Assembly (NCBI RefSeq): GCF_030408815.1
Contig: NZ_CP047355.1
Coordinates: 1,364,001 to 1,428,000 of the forward strand
Length of the DNA: 64,000 nt
Reading direction: 5' to 3'
DNA from: Corynebacterium freiburgense
GTDB lineage: Bacteria; Actinomycetota; Actinomycetes; Mycobacteriales; Mycobacteriaceae
Each line of letters begins with the position of its first letter. Positions within the stretch are counted from its first letter, which is position 1. The position numbers and the translations under genes were made by a program. This document shows positions 34,681 through 43,965 of the stretch, piece after piece. The notes beneath the pieces are model-generated. The model had not been told where the DNA came from. It was given only the letters and a program-made list of their open reading frames with translations, and made no database searches.

Positions 34681-35478
34681 TCACCCCCCGTTACCCCCGA
34701 TGCTGCCAATCAGCACGAAACGAACGCACACGATTGGAGTGGAATCCGTGATACGGAACTCTGGGTCTCCAAAATACTCCAAAAACTCTTGAGTCTCCCA
34801 ATACGCTCGGTGAGCCTCGGCCCATTCCTCAACACTGCTAAAGCCTTCGCCTTCATTTTGAGCATGCTGGACTGAAACAGATGAAAAGGGAACAACTTGG
34901 GCCTCAACGATTTCCACAGCGCATACCGGCATGTTTGTGGAGTCAACGACGACCTCGATATCACCAGGCTGCGGTAGTTCGGTATTGGCGTTGTTGAATT
35001 CGTCTTCCAAAGAAGCTGTCGCGGTTTTCTCGCCGGAAACAATTGCTGAAATCAGGCGTTCGCGTAATTCTCCCGGAAAACCGAAATACCCTATGTTTGC
35101 GTGAGTTTCGATACCGTTAATTGTGAGCAGGGCAGTGTCATTTTCGATTTTCAGTACTTGGATATCAGCATCGGGAGGTGTACGAGATTCAACTATCCTG
35201 CAGTTACCGATTACATTCCCGCCATCATAAAACGGAAATTCAAAACCAGGGGTGAGGAGTTCGTTAGGTGCCTCGTCCACTAAAAAACGGACCTCGTCGG
35301 CGATGGTGATAATGCCTTGGTCCACCGGTGGAGCTTTAAACGAAAATACGACACTCCATGCTGAATCTTGGCAATATAGTTGTGTATGTAGTGTTAATGC
35401 TGCAGACAGGGAACGATTGCCAGCAGTAAATATCTGCGGGTCCCAGTAAATAACACAAGGTAACGCTTGAGGAGGCAT
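34681..35478 (-). CDS. ASCH-domain protein with an extra N-terminal domain
   Basis: A 265-residue protein. The C-terminal ~140 residues form an ASCH domain: LRERLISAIVSGEKTATASL, then LPQPGDIEVVVDSTNMPVCAVEIVEAQVVPF, and the W-A-E-A-H-x3-W signature near residues 220-228. ASCH domains have an RNA-binding PUA-like fold and some hydrolyse modified nucleosides. The N-terminal ~120 residues are beta-rich and faintly resemble an EF-Tu-like barrel (inference). It sits downstream of the pfl genes on the same strand, ~80 nt after pflA. Role unknown. Confidence 0.7.
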   Translation of the reverse strand: MPPQALPCVIYWDPQIFTAGNRSLSAALTLHTQLYCQDSAWSVVFSFKAPPVDQGIITIADEVRFLVDEAPNELLTPGFEFPFYDGGNVIGNCRIVESRTPPDADIQVLKIENDTALLTINGIETHANIGYFGFPGELRERLISAIVSGEKTATASLEDEFNNANTELPQPGDIEVVVDSTNMPVCAVEIVEAQVVPFSSVSVQHAQNEGEGFSSVEEWAEAHRAYWETQEFLEYFGDPEFRITDSTPIVCVRFVLIGSIGGNGG

Positions 35479-35557
35479 CAGTCCACTCCCATAGTTTTTA
35501 ATGCAGTTACCTTGCAGTTTACTTGTTAGTCAGCACTGTTCGCAGAATAGTGTTTGT

Positions 35558-36424
35558 CTAGCATACAAAAAGCCCCTCGGCTCGAAAAACGGATCGAGCA
35601 AATTCTAGGCTCTCCGCAGTTGGAGGCCGCACCCCGGAAAGGGAATAGCTCATACCGAGATGATGCCATTTATCTTCGCCCATATTGTGGAATGGAAGCA
35701 CCTCTACACGTTCAATAGCAGTCTTCCACTCAGCTGCGATTCGGGCTGCTGCGGCAATATTGTCGGGGGAATCTGTTAATCCAGGCACTAATACAAACCG
35801 CAGCCAAATCTTTTTCCCCAAAGTTGCTAGACGATTGCCGAAGTCAATGGTTGGCTGCAAGTCACGCCCAGTGACTGTTTTGTAGGTTTCTGGAATACCT
35901 GATTTAAGATCCAGCAATACTAAATCAATATTGTTGAGATCCTCATCGCTTAAAAGCCCACCGAGGAATCCGGAGGTGTCAATGGCGGTATGAACGCCAG
36001 CCTGATGTGCGAACTCCAAAATGCGGCGAGTAAAAGCAATTTGAAATAACGGCTCCCCACCTGAAATTGTGAGTCCACCACCAGAGGCTCGAAAGATTCG
36101 CCGGTACCGTAAAATCTTTGTGTGAATGTCTTCGATTCGTTCGAGGGTCCCTTCACGCATTTCCATGGTGTCAGGATTGTGGCAGTACTGGCATCGAAGC
36201 GGGCAGCCAGACATAAATAGAGTGAGTCGGGTGCCGGGGCCATCGACGGCCGTAACCAGCTCCCAAGAGTGAACGAGCCCAATATCGCCGGTGCGCCGGG
36301 CGTCGAAAAGCTCACTGCGACCTAGTTCGATGCTGTCGGTGGATCCGAGACCGGCGGCGGCCCCACGGACACGTGGACCAGATTCAGGTGCAAGAGTGAC
36401 GTGGGTATTAATGCCGTCGCCCAT
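35558..36424 (-). CDS. pflA: Pyruvate formate-lyase activating enzyme
   Basis: A 288-residue radical-SAM enzyme starting at ATG 36424, 7 nt after the glycyl-radical gene. The [4Fe-4S] motif C74-x3-C78-x2-C81 is within MSGCPLRCQYCHNPD. The GGGLTISGGEPLFQ and VLLDLKSGIPETY segments are typical. It abstracts a hydrogen from the glycine of the lyase using SAM, generating the glycyl radical; here its target glycine must be in the separate 83-residue protein. The N-terminal ~45-residue extension is longer than in E. coli PflA. Confidence 0.92.
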   Translation of the reverse strand: MGDGINTHVTLAPESGPRVRGAAAGLGSTDSIELGRSELFDARRTGDIGLVHSWELVTAVDGPGTRLTLFMSGCPLRCQYCHNPDTMEMREGTLERIEDIHTKILRYRRIFRASGGGLTISGGEPLFQIAFTRRILEFAHQAGVHTAIDTSGFLGGLLSDEDLNNIDLVLLDLKSGIPETYKTVTGRDLQPTIDFGNRLATLGKKIWLRFVLVPGLTDSPDNIAAAARIAAEWKTAIERVEVLPFHNMGEDKWHHLGMSYSLSGVRPPTAESLEFARSVFRAEGLFVC

Positions 36425-36431
36425 AATCTTG

Positions 36432-36683
36432 TTACGCTCCGTGGTGGAAGGTGCGGGAGAGTACGTCTTTTTGCTGCTCTTTTGTGAGCTTGACAAAGTT
36501 CACCGCATAGCCAGAAACTCGAACGGTTAGATTCGGATAATTTTCTGGATGTTCCATGGCATCCTCGAGAGTGCTGCGATCAAGCACATTAATATTCGCG
36601 TGGTACAAACCGGATTCGGCATTGTGCTGTGCTCGGGCTGCTTTCATATCAGCCATACGCTCATCGAAGGTTTTGCTTGACAT
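36432..36683 (-). CDS. Separate glycyl-radical domain subunit (GrcA/YfiD-like)
   Basis: An 83-residue protein with TAGGAGACC before ATG 36683. Its C-terminal half is exactly the glycyl-radical domain of pyruvate formate-lyase: [23 protein letters not shown], then R55-V-S-G58-Y-A, and a C-terminal [11 protein letters not shown]58 is the expected radical glycine. The N-terminal ~25 residues are helical and charged. The neighbouring lyase lacks this region, so this is a dedicated subunit completing it, unlike E. coli YfiD, which only rescues a full-length lyase. Located 38 nt after pflB and 7 nt before pflA. Confidence 0.85.
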   Translation of the reverse strand: MSSKTFDERMADMKAARAQHNAESGLYHANINVLDRSTLEDAMEHPENYPNLTVRVSGYAVNFVKLTKEQQKDVLSRTFHHGA

Positions 36684-36721
36684 GTAGGGGTCTCCTAGAA
36701 ATGGGTTGAAATAATGAAAAC

Positions 36722-38806
36722 TTAGTTTTGAACTGGGACTTCATCCATGATAAAGCCAGCGTCTAGAATGCCGACAAGATTGCCAATCTGCTCATCCTTG
36801 GTTCGCCCCAGTGCGGAGGGCGTAATGGTATTGGTAAGTGAAATCCCATCGAGGGCATCTTCGTAGTCCAATTTGCCTACCGAGAGCATTGAGGCCAGCA
36901 TGCCGTGAGAATCGATTCCGTTTTCGGGATTGGCGCCTGGTGCGAAAGGAGTTCCGGCCTTATGCCCCGAGGGAAATGAGCCAGTTGCTTTGCCGTACAC
37001 AACATTTGATGTGATCGTTAGTACCGATTGTGTAGGGATGGCATCGCGATACATTGGAATTTCTTTAATCTTGCTCATGACCGTGTGTACAACCGTGGCG
37101 GCGATATCGTCCGCGCGGTCATCGTCGTTGCCATAAACCGGGAAATCTCCCTCAGTAATGTAATCAACAACCAAGCCGGTCTCATCGCGTACCGGCGTTA
37201 CCTTTGCGTACTTAATAGCAGCTAGCGAGTCTGCAACAATGGAAAGACCTGCAATACCGCAGCCCATAGTGCGCACAATATCCGAATCATGCAGAGCCAT
37301 TTCAATGGATTCATAGGCGTAGCGGTCGTGGCAATAGTGGATAATATTGAGCGCCTCAACATAGGTGCCAATTACCCAGTCAAGCATGCCCTCATATTTT
37401 GCCCAAACTTCATCAAAATCCAGGGGGCCATCACCTTGGATCGGTTCGAAACCTGACACAATTTGTTTTCCGCTTACTTCATCGCGGCCACCATTAATGG
37501 CGTAGAGCAATGATTTCGCAGCATTTACGCGTGCGCCAAAAAATTGCATTTGCTTACCCACGGCCATAGGAGAGACGCAACAAGCAATTGCTGCATCATC
37601 ACCCCAACGGCAGCGGATTTGCTCATCCGATTCGTATTGGATAGAGGATGTTTCAATAGAAATAGCCGCACAGAAATCTTTATAGCCCTGGGGTAGTTGA
37701 GGGTCCCAGAACACAGTAATATTCGGCTCCGGTGCGGGGCCGAGGTTGCGTAATGTCTGCAGCAAACGGAATGATGTTTTGGTGACCTGTGGGCGTCCAT
37801 CTGATGAAAAACCGGCATCGGACCAGGTTGCCCAATATGGGTCACCAGAGAAAATCTGATCGTAATCAATCGTGCGAAGGAACCGAACGATACGCAGTTT
37901 AATTACCAGAGCATCGATGAGTTCTTGGATTTCTTCTTCTGTAATGGTGCCCTGGGCGAGGTCACGCTCAAAATAGACATCCAGGAAGGCAGATAGCCGC
38001 CCTATGGACATAGCTGCACCGTCTTGGCTTTTCACCGACGCCAAATAGGCGAAATACGTCCACTGGACTGCTTCTTTGGAATTTGTTGCCGGTCCGGAAA
38101 TATCAAAACCGTAGCTTTCCGCCATTGCTTTGAGCTTTTTCAACGCCTTGATTTGTTCGGCGTGCTCTTCGCGGTACCGTGCCCAGTGCTCGTTAAACGG
38201 TTCAGATTGGACTCGATCTTTAGCGGCGAGCTTCTCTTCAATTAGGAAATCAACACCATATAGGGCCACGCGGCGATAATCGCCAATAATGCGACCACGG
38301 CCATATGCGTCTGGCAGACCGGTAATAATATGAGACGAACGTGCGGCGCGGATACGCGGCGTGTAAATATCAAATACGGCTTCATTGTGTGTTTTCCGGT
38401 ATTTGGTAAAGATTTCTTTAATACGTTCATTTGGTTCTTTACCAGCTTCCCGGATTGCGGTTTCTACCATACGCCAACCACCATTAGGCATCATTGCCCG
38501 TTTTAGAGGCGTATCTGTCTGGAGACCAACAATCACATTATCGTCTTCGCTGATATATCCAGCGGGAAATGCATCAATATCTGCGGGGGTTTCCGTGTCC
38601 ACATCATAAACACGGCGTTGCCGCTCAACTGAAAGGAAATTGCGTTCCAAATGGTCCCACACGCGGAGAGTCTTTTCCGTTGGGCCGGCAAGGAATGATG
38701 CATCGCCTTCATATGGGGTGTAATTCTGCTGGATAAAGTCACGAACATCAATAGAGTCTTGCCAGGAGCCAGGCGCAAAGCCCTCCCAAGCCGTTGTTAG
38801 AGGCAT
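36722..38806 (-). CDS. pflB: Pyruvate formate-lyase core lacking the glycyl-radical domain
   Basis: A 694-residue formate acetyltransferase converting pyruvate and CoA to acetyl-CoA and formate anaerobically. The catalytic Cys pair C409-C410 lies in [12 protein letters not shown]. The N-terminus ([29 protein letters not shown]) and [16 protein letters not shown] are canonical. The protein stops after [18 protein letters not shown], about 60 residues short of the usual end, exactly before the glycyl-radical domain, which is encoded by the next gene with its own ribosome site. Catalysis therefore needs assembly of the two chains. Its ribosome site (GGAAAGG) is rather distant. Confidence 0.93.
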   Translation of the reverse strand: MPLTTAWEGFAPGSWQDSIDVRDFIQQNYTPYEGDASFLAGPTEKTLRVWDHLERNFLSVERQRRVYDVDTETPADIDAFPAGYISEDDNVIVGLQTDTPLKRAMMPNGGWRMVETAIREAGKEPNERIKEIFTKYRKTHNEAVFDIYTPRIRAARSSHIITGLPDAYGRGRIIGDYRRVALYGVDFLIEEKLAAKDRVQSEPFNEHWARYREEHAEQIKALKKLKAMAESYGFDISGPATNSKEAVQWTYFAYLASVKSQDGAAMSIGRLSAFLDVYFERDLAQGTITEEEIQELIDALVIKLRIVRFLRTIDYDQIFSGDPYWATWSDAGFSSDGRPQVTKTSFRLLQTLRNLGPAPEPNITVFWDPQLPQGYKDFCAAISIETSSIQYESDEQIRCRWGDDAAIACCVSPMAVGKQMQFFGARVNAAKSLLYAINGGRDEVSGKQIVSGFEPIQGDGPLDFDEVWAKYEGMLDWVIGTYVEALNIIHYCHDRYAYESIEMALHDSDIVRTMGCGIAGLSIVADSLAAIKYAKVTPVRDETGLVVDYITEGDFPVYGNDDDRADDIAATVVHTVMSKIKEIPMYRDAIPTQSVLTITSNVVYGKATGSFPSGHKAGTPFAPGANPENGIDSHGMLASMLSVGKLDYEDALDGISLTNTITPSALGRTKDEQIGNLVGILDAGFIMDEVPVQN

Positions 38807-38893
38807 TCTAGTTTCAAGCCTTTCCAGGATTCTTTAAGGAATGTCCAGAACGGTTAATGCTTACCCAAAAGTGCGCTATATCATCGTTAGTCC

Positions 38894-38946
38894 GACCTGC
38901 CAAAAAATATTTAGGCAGGTCATGCGCTTGTTTCAAAGCATGAAAC
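38894..38946. promoter_or_regulatory. Two inverted repeats upstream of pflB
   Basis: GACCTGCC/GGCAGGTC (38894-38901 and 38914-38921, spacer 12) and GTTTCA/TGAAAC (38930-38946, spacer 5) lie 90-140 bp upstream of the pflB start. They could be operators for oxygen or redox control, or the first may be a leader hairpin. No named regulator site is recognised. Confidence 0.35.
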
Positions 38947-39099
38947 CGCAGTACGTTTCTTAATATACACCCGAAGAAGACACCATGTCTGATGACTCAT
39001 CTATTGAAGTAAAAACTGCACCCACACACAGGATAAGAATAAAACAAGCAGCTAAGTGCGCAATTGTTTGCCAAGGGGAAGGCAGGTCTTAACTATTGT

Positions 39100-40497
39100 T
39101 TATTTTCCTTGAAATTGCCTAGTTTCATCGACTTCGATTACGGATTGGGAATCACCAAGAGCTGCATCAAGTTTTTTCAGCGCATTTCGTGAATGCAGTT
39201 GGTGGCGTGTTGTAGTAAGTTGCCAGCGATTCCGCGACAATACATTTAATCCCCATGAAACAGCCGAGACTAGGCGGTTGCGGAAACCAACAAGGAACAT
39301 AAGGTGCACGGCCAGCCACAGGACCCAACCGATAAAGCCGGTAACCTCGACTTTTCCAAGTTTTACTACCGCGGAGAAACGGGAGACAGTGGCCATAGAA
39401 CCTTTATCAAAGTATTCGAATGGCTCTCGAACAGTACTAGGGTTTTCGACCTCTTTTTGGATCTGATCAGCTACGAACTCACCAGCCTGGATAGCCACTT
39501 GGGCTACGCCGGGGAGGTTGTTGTAATTCATCATGTCGCCAATAACGAATACATTATTGTACGTGCCAATAGTGAGGTCATTATTCACCATTACACGACC
39601 GGCACGGTCGAGTTCCGCACCAGCTTGGTCTGCAAGGAGTTTGCCAAGGGGAGATGCCGCTACGCCCGCCGACCAGATTTTGCAATAGGAAGGGATAGTC
39701 TCGGTGGAATCGTCCTGTGTTGATTTGTATGTAACGGAATCTTCGGTGATATCGGTGACAATAGAATTGAGTTTCACCGTTACACCAAGTTTTTCAAGCT
39801 GCCGTTGTGCATTGCGCCCAAGGCGCTTTCCAAAAGGAGGAAGCACTTGGGGTGCGCCGTCCAAAAGCACGATTTTTGCTTGCGATGGATCAATATTGGA
39901 ATAATGACCACGAAGTGTGCGGTGGGACATTTCAGCGAGTTGACCAGCAAGTTCTACGCCGGTAGGCCCAGCGCCAACTACCACGAATGTAAGTAGACGT
40001 TCGCGTTCCTTTGGATCATTGGTGAGTTCGGCACGTTCAAATGCGCCCACAATGCGTGCGCGGATTTCGTGGGCGTCGTCAATGGTTTTCATGCCGGGGG
40101 CGTATTGCGCGAAGTGATCATTGCCAAAGTAGGATTGGCCCGCGCCTGCCGCCACAATAAGGTAGTCGTACTCGTATTCACGTTCGAAATTGCCTAAGCG
40201 AGTAATCACTACTTGACGCTCTGCGTCAATATCCATAACCTCGCCTTTTACCACATGCGCGTTATCCTGGTCTTTTAGGATTTGGCGTGTGGAGGGTGCA
40301 ATTTCTCCTGATGAAAGAATTCCGGTGGCCACTTGATAGAGCAGAGGTTGGAAAAGGTGATGGTTGGTGCGGTCGATTACGGTCACATCAACATCGGCGT
40401 TCTTTAAGAACTTGGTGGCAAAAAGGCCGCCGAAGCCAGACCCGATTACGACGACATGCTGGCGACCGCCTTCGGGGCGGAACGGCTTCTCGGTCAT
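39100..40497 (-). CDS. ndh: Type II NADH dehydrogenase
   Basis: A 465-residue non-proton-pumping NADH:menaquinone oxidoreductase. The FAD-binding GxGxxG is in VVVIGSGFGGLFATKFL near 16-32; the FQPLLYQVATGILSSGEIA segment is a family hallmark; the second Rossmann motif is VVVGAGPTGVELAGQL near 170; and the C-terminal hydrophobic stretch (GWVLWLAVHLMFLVGFRNRL) anchors it to the membrane. Matches the position of ndh in C. glutamicum. Confidence 0.93.
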   Translation of the reverse strand: MTEKPFRPEGGRQHVVVIGSGFGGLFATKFLKNADVDVTVIDRTNHHLFQPLLYQVATGILSSGEIAPSTRQILKDQDNAHVVKGEVMDIDAERQVVITRLGNFEREYEYDYLIVAAGAGQSYFGNDHFAQYAPGMKTIDDAHEIRARIVGAFERAELTNDPKERERLLTFVVVGAGPTGVELAGQLAEMSHRTLRGHYSNIDPSQAKIVLLDGAPQVLPPFGKRLGRNAQRQLEKLGVTVKLNSIVTDITEDSVTYKSTQDDSTETIPSYCKIWSAGVAASPLGKLLADQAGAELDRAGRVMVNNDLTIGTYNNVFVIGDMMNYNNLPGVAQVAIQAGEFVADQIQKEVENPSTVREPFEYFDKGSMATVSRFSAVVKLGKVEVTGFIGWVLWLAVHLMFLVGFRNRLVSAVSWGLNVLSRNRWQLTTTRHQLHSRNALKKLDAALGDSQSVIEVDETRQFQGK

Positions 40498-40661
40498 TGT
40501 AGTGCTTGCTCCTGAGGGAAGAAATTTTAGTAAACAGTTTCTGGTATCGCTGACTATGGTATCTGTTTGTCACCATAATCACACCTTCGGTGGCGCCTCC
40601 CAAGCAAGCTGGGCTGATGGCGGTACGATGTGAACCGACAATGCACACGTAGAGGAGAGCA

Positions 40662-41867
40662 GTGACATTCGATCATTTGGTGCATATTGATGAGGCTGAT
40701 TGGCCTGGGGTGGCAACAGTTCCAGCTATTCGAGGAACGAGTTTTCGTCGTGCTCAGAAGGGGTTTGAGCAATTCTGTGAACGCAATGAGGTTCACATCA
40801 AGGTGCACTATGATGCACTGTATGCACGTATAGCCGACGCTGGATGGCTTGGGCTTGCCGAGGGCTATATGGCAGGAGAGTGGCACTGCGAAGATTTGGC
40901 CGGAGCGTTAAGTAGATTGCTCGCCGGAGGTTTTCGGCCAAAGCGGATGTTTCGTTCCCCTAGAGGAGCCTTTGGCCCACCCGGAGGGTCACTGCCTGCA
41001 TCGCTTGTACGTTTGTATGCAGGTGATGGTTTAAGCCCCTTTGGTGGGATTTTTGCTTCTGGGGTAGCAACGACGGTCCGCAATGAACGTGGCATTGATA
41101 TTACAACCATTGATGAGCCAGCCCATGTGGAACGTGAAGATTTAGGTGATGCGCAAACACGGGGTGTCGATATGCTTCTCGACGCCGCCGGGGTAAGTCG
41201 CGGAACGTACCTCGTTGATTATCCAGCATCCGGTGGCGCACTATCTGTGCGGGCTGCCCAGCGTGGTGCAACGGTGGATACTTGGGTTTTGGATGAGGGG
41301 GCTCTGCAAGACCTTGAAGAGTTTATTGCTGGGAAACCGGTCGAACACTCATTACATATTCGGGAATTGCCTGGCCATATTCTTCCGCCGGAAATGTGTC
41401 GACGCACCTATGAAGCGGCGGTAAGTATTGGGCGTATTGAAACCATAGGAAAGCAATTACGGGGTGACTATCTTCGAAGTATTGACCAGCTATTATTGCC
41501 CGGTGGTATTGCGGCAATAGGGCTTGTGGCGCGCGTTGGTGAGGTATCTCCGGTGATGCGGGAAGCCACGGATGTATTACGGGCTTATATTTGGCCAGCG
41601 CTTGATTTTCCAACGATGGATGAAATGCATCGAATTATTGATCGTGGAACATCACTATGCGTGAGCGAAGAGGTGCACTCTGGAAAACACAGTCGCATTG
41701 CATACGGCTTCCAGCGGGCGGTATTTGAGGGTCGAATGCGAGAAGCGGCGGCCGCAGGATATGACCCTGTGTACCGCCGCCTATGGGACTACCATCTTGC
41801 GCTTATGGAGGCGCTATTTCGGCTTGGAATCCTTGACTCAGTGCAGCTTACTTTGCGACGTCGCTAG
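40662..41867 (+). CDS. Cyclopropane-fatty-acid-synthase-like protein with degenerate SAM motif
   Basis: A 401-residue protein of the CFA synthase/mycolic methyltransferase superfamily, starting at GTG 40662 after AGAGGAGAG. The N-terminal lipid-side domain (HYDALYARIADAGWLGLAEGYMAGEW) and the C-terminal YDPVYRRLWDYHLALMEA region resemble the family. At motif I, where a GCGWG-type loop is expected, the sequence is YLVDYPASGGALSV (183-196), and the acidic residue of motif II is replaced by TW. SAM binding may be impaired or altered. Next to ndh on the opposite strand. Could be a non-methylating relative. Confidence 0.7.
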   Translation: MTFDHLVHIDEADWPGVATVPAIRGTSFRRAQKGFEQFCERNEVHIKVHYDALYARIADAGWLGLAEGYMAGEWHCEDLAGALSRLLAGGFRPKRMFRSPRGAFGPPGGSLPASLVRLYAGDGLSPFGGIFASGVATTVRNERGIDITTIDEPAHVEREDLGDAQTRGVDMLLDAAGVSRGTYLVDYPASGGALSVRAAQRGATVDTWVLDEGALQDLEEFIAGKPVEHSLHIRELPGHILPPEMCRRTYEAAVSIGRIETIGKQLRGDYLRSIDQLLLPGGIAAIGLVARVGEVSPVMREATDVLRAYIWPALDFPTMDEMHRIIDRGTSLCVSEEVHSGKHSRIAYGFQRAVFEGRMREAAAAGYDPVYRRLWDYHLALMEALFRLGILDSVQLTLRRR

Positions 41868-42546
41868 TCTCAGGCAGGGAGGTAGCGGCGGCGTCCCCAG
41901 GCGTATCTTGCCGAGTACCCGCAGCATCCATATGCTCTTCATCGCTACGTCCACGGTTCTTCCACCACAGGCGCAGGATCTTAATAGACATTGGCACAAA
42001 GACCGTGGCCAGACCAGCGACAATAAACCAATGCATAAATTCCTGTACGAATGGCACTCCACCCAACATATAGCCAAGGAATGGAATACCGGATCCCCAC
42101 AAGACGCTCCCTAGTACCGAATACAAGGTAAATGCGCGGTGATTCATATGGGAAAAACCAGCAACCACTGGTGTAACAGTACGAACTACACCGATAAATC
42201 GCGCAAATAGCACCGTCACAACGCCATATTTATCAAAGAAGTGGTTTGTCTTTTCAACTGCTTCTGGACCGATCCACTTCATAACTCGACTGCGGAGAAT
42301 ACGCGGGCCTGCCTTTCTGCCGATAAAGAAGCCAAGCTGGTCACCAAGAGCGGCAGCAATCGGAATACCGACAAGAAGGGTCCACAATGGTGTGAAAGGT
42401 GGATCAGCGGCGGCCATAATGCCCGCCGTAAAAAGTAATGTATCACCAGGGAAAATAAAGCCGATCAGCAGGCCTGTTTCCATAAAAACAATGCCTAAAA
42501 TCCCTGCTAGACCAAACGTGGTTAGTAGCATATCAACATCAAACAC
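41848..42546 (-). CDS. DedA-family membrane protein
   Basis: A 232-residue inner-membrane protein with the DedA/SNARE-associated features: ETGLLIGFIFPGDTLLFTAG near 23-42, IAAALGDQLGFFIGRKAG, FFDKYGVVTVLFARFIGVVRTVTPVVAG near 103-130. DedA proteins help recycle undecaprenyl-phosphate or other lipids and depend on the proton gradient. The C-terminal ~35 residues are polar. Its 3' end overlaps the convergent CFA-like gene by 20 nt. Confidence 0.88.
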   Translation of the reverse strand: MFDVDMLLTTFGLAGILGIVFMETGLLIGFIFPGDTLLFTAGIMAAADPPFTPLWTLLVGIPIAAALGDQLGFFIGRKAGPRILRSRVMKWIGPEAVEKTNHFFDKYGVVTVLFARFIGVVRTVTPVVAGFSHMNHRAFTLYSVLGSVLWGSGIPFLGYMLGGVPFVQEFMHWFIVAGLATVFVPMSIKILRLWWKNRGRSDEEHMDAAGTRQDTPGDAAATSLPETSDVAK

Positions 42547-43058
42547 AGGCTGGTCAGCATCCTTCGACTCAGAGTTACACGGTCAACTAGAAAGATGATA
42601 GCGTGTCCGGCCTTCTCGCACCTTAAAAAGAACAGACCATTAGTTCGATGAACTGGCAAATGTGCTGTTCAGTAGTGGTAAATCAGTTGAAAAAAGACCC
42701 ATTAGATTACCGCCAAGGGGGACATTTCAGGGGCAATCCGCAATGTGTTAGGTCATGTATCTGGCTGCCGTGCCACGCTGGAGTGGAATGCAATATGACA
42801 TAATGTACATTATCGGACTATTTAAGCAGTAGGTTTTGGTGAGAGTGTAGGGCTATGGCTATCTCATGCACTGTGGTCTGCCCGTAGTGTCCGTAGGCGT
42901 GCGTTTATGTGCTGAGGTGATTTCTTTATGTAGGCACGCTATGGTTTTACTGCGACTACCTGAGTATCGGTGGCTAGTTTTGGTCCTGAGTATTGGTAGT
43001 TCTTTATGAGGTCGCATAAGTGCCGGATATAGAACTATTTTCCCCTCCGGCAATACGC
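42547..43058. other. Intergenic region upstream of dedA; no gene seen
   Basis: About 510 bases without a believable ORF. It includes the 14-bp palindrome ATAATGTACATTAT at 42800-42813 and two imperfect direct copies of CCTGAGTAT(C/T)GGT near 42957-43000. The palindrome could be an operator; the rest is unassigned. Confidence 0.45.
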
Positions 43059-43087
43059 ACTATTAACGTCACAGTGACGTTAATAGT
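43059..43087. repeat. 29-bp perfect palindrome at the end of a small membrane gene
   Basis: ACTATTAACGTCAC (43059-43072) and its exact complement (43074-43087) flank a single central base. It begins at the TAA of the 53-codon gene. A T-run is absent, so it is either an atypical terminator hairpin or a protein-binding site. Confidence 0.55.
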
Positions 43088-43248
43088 TAGCGTTGGCGGT
43101 AAGCCTGATAAAGCTGTACCAGCGTTAAAATCAAAAGTGCGCCACCGATTATGGCAATGAGTGTGACGCCGCGGTACGCCATAAAGCCCGTAAACCCAAC
43201 AAGTACCGCGCAACGCACCCACAATGCTGGGATAAATTTAGTCATCAT
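43087..43248 (-). CDS. Small membrane protein (53 aa) downstream of yceI
   Basis: A 53-residue protein, with tandem ATGs at 43248 and 43245, starting 4 nt after the YceI stop. It reads MMTKFIPALWVRCAVLVGF, then a second hydrophobic stretch GVTLIAIIGGALLILTLVQ and a short basic end YQAYRQR: two transmembrane segments with a short loop. The tight spacing and clean membrane topology support a real gene although it is short. Function unknown; it may act with the envelope-associated YceI protein. Confidence 0.65.
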   Translation of the reverse strand: MMTKFIPALWVRCAVLVGFTGFMAYRGVTLIAIIGGALLILTLVQLYQAYRQR

Positions 43249-43252
43249 CTAT

Positions 43253-43942
43253 TTACTGATCTTTTTTCTCGAATGCTAGCCGGATATTTAACTCACCTTG
43301 TTCATCAACTTTTGCGGCGATGAGTTCAGGAGTTTCAACGCCAAAATCCAATCGGTTGATTGGAATATTGCCGGCAATGACGAGGCGCCCAGCCGTCCGT
43401 AGTACATCAAAATCTCCAGAGACTTTTCTCGAGGCTCCGTGCAGCGTAAGGTCGCCGGAAACCCGAGCTTTGCCAGTATTTCCATCTCCTGGAATATTGC
43501 TCAAGTCTGAGATCTGTGTCACTTTAAAGACGGACTCTGGATAATCATCCGTATGTAACAGGCTTCGACGAACATTGATATCGCGTTTTTCTACGTCGGT
43601 TCGCAAAGTGGTCATATCGACAATGATTTCCCCAGAAGTCAGTTTTGTATCACTAATTTCTGCATAGCCTTGAACATTTCGTGTACTGCCAGATGTGGAG
43701 CGCGGTTCACCAGGCAAAATTTCATAAAATGTGTATCCAACGGAGGAAGTATTACTGCCACTACCAGGGATAACTTCCCAACGTCCATTAATATCCGTTG
43801 TTGCAGGCACTGCATTTTGGGAATGTAACCCTTCGGTTTTAATTCCGGGGTCGGTAAGTGCCTTATATGCCACAGGGCCAACGCTGGCGAGCGCCAAAAG
43901 CACGATGGCGATAACTGCGAGGACAACAAACGGCTTTTTCAT
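43253..43942 (-). CDS. YceI-family protein, membrane-anchored
   Basis: A 229-residue protein with one N-terminal hydrophobic segment (residues ~4-26) and an extracytoplasmic YceI lipocalin-like domain (~45-225) showing VEKRDINVRRSLLHTDDYPESVFKVTQI and GDLTLHGASRKVSGDFDVLR. YceI domains bind polyisoprenoids in a beta-barrel. It is probably co-transcribed with the small membrane protein just downstream. Binding of an isoprenoid lipid is inferred from the family. Confidence 0.85.
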   Translation of the reverse strand: MKKPFVVLAVIAIVLLALASVGPVAYKALTDPGIKTEGLHSQNAVPATTDINGRWEVIPGSGSNTSSVGYTFYEILPGEPRSTSGSTRNVQGYAEISDTKLTSGEIIVDMTTLRTDVEKRDINVRRSLLHTDDYPESVFKVTQISDLSNIPGDGNTGKARVSGDLTLHGASRKVSGDFDVLRTAGRLVIAGNIPINRLDFGVETPELIAAKVDEQGELNIRLAFEKKDQ

Positions 43943-43965
43943 ATTCAGAATCCTATCTGACAGGC

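Noticed and set aside
38985..39092. 35-codon plus-strand ORF upstream of pflB
   Set aside because: The ribosome site (GAAGA) is poor, it lies in the promoter region of pflB, and it has no recognisable features.
42859..43053. 64-codon minus-strand ORF in the dedA upstream region
   Set aside because: No ribosome site and a random-looking basic composition.
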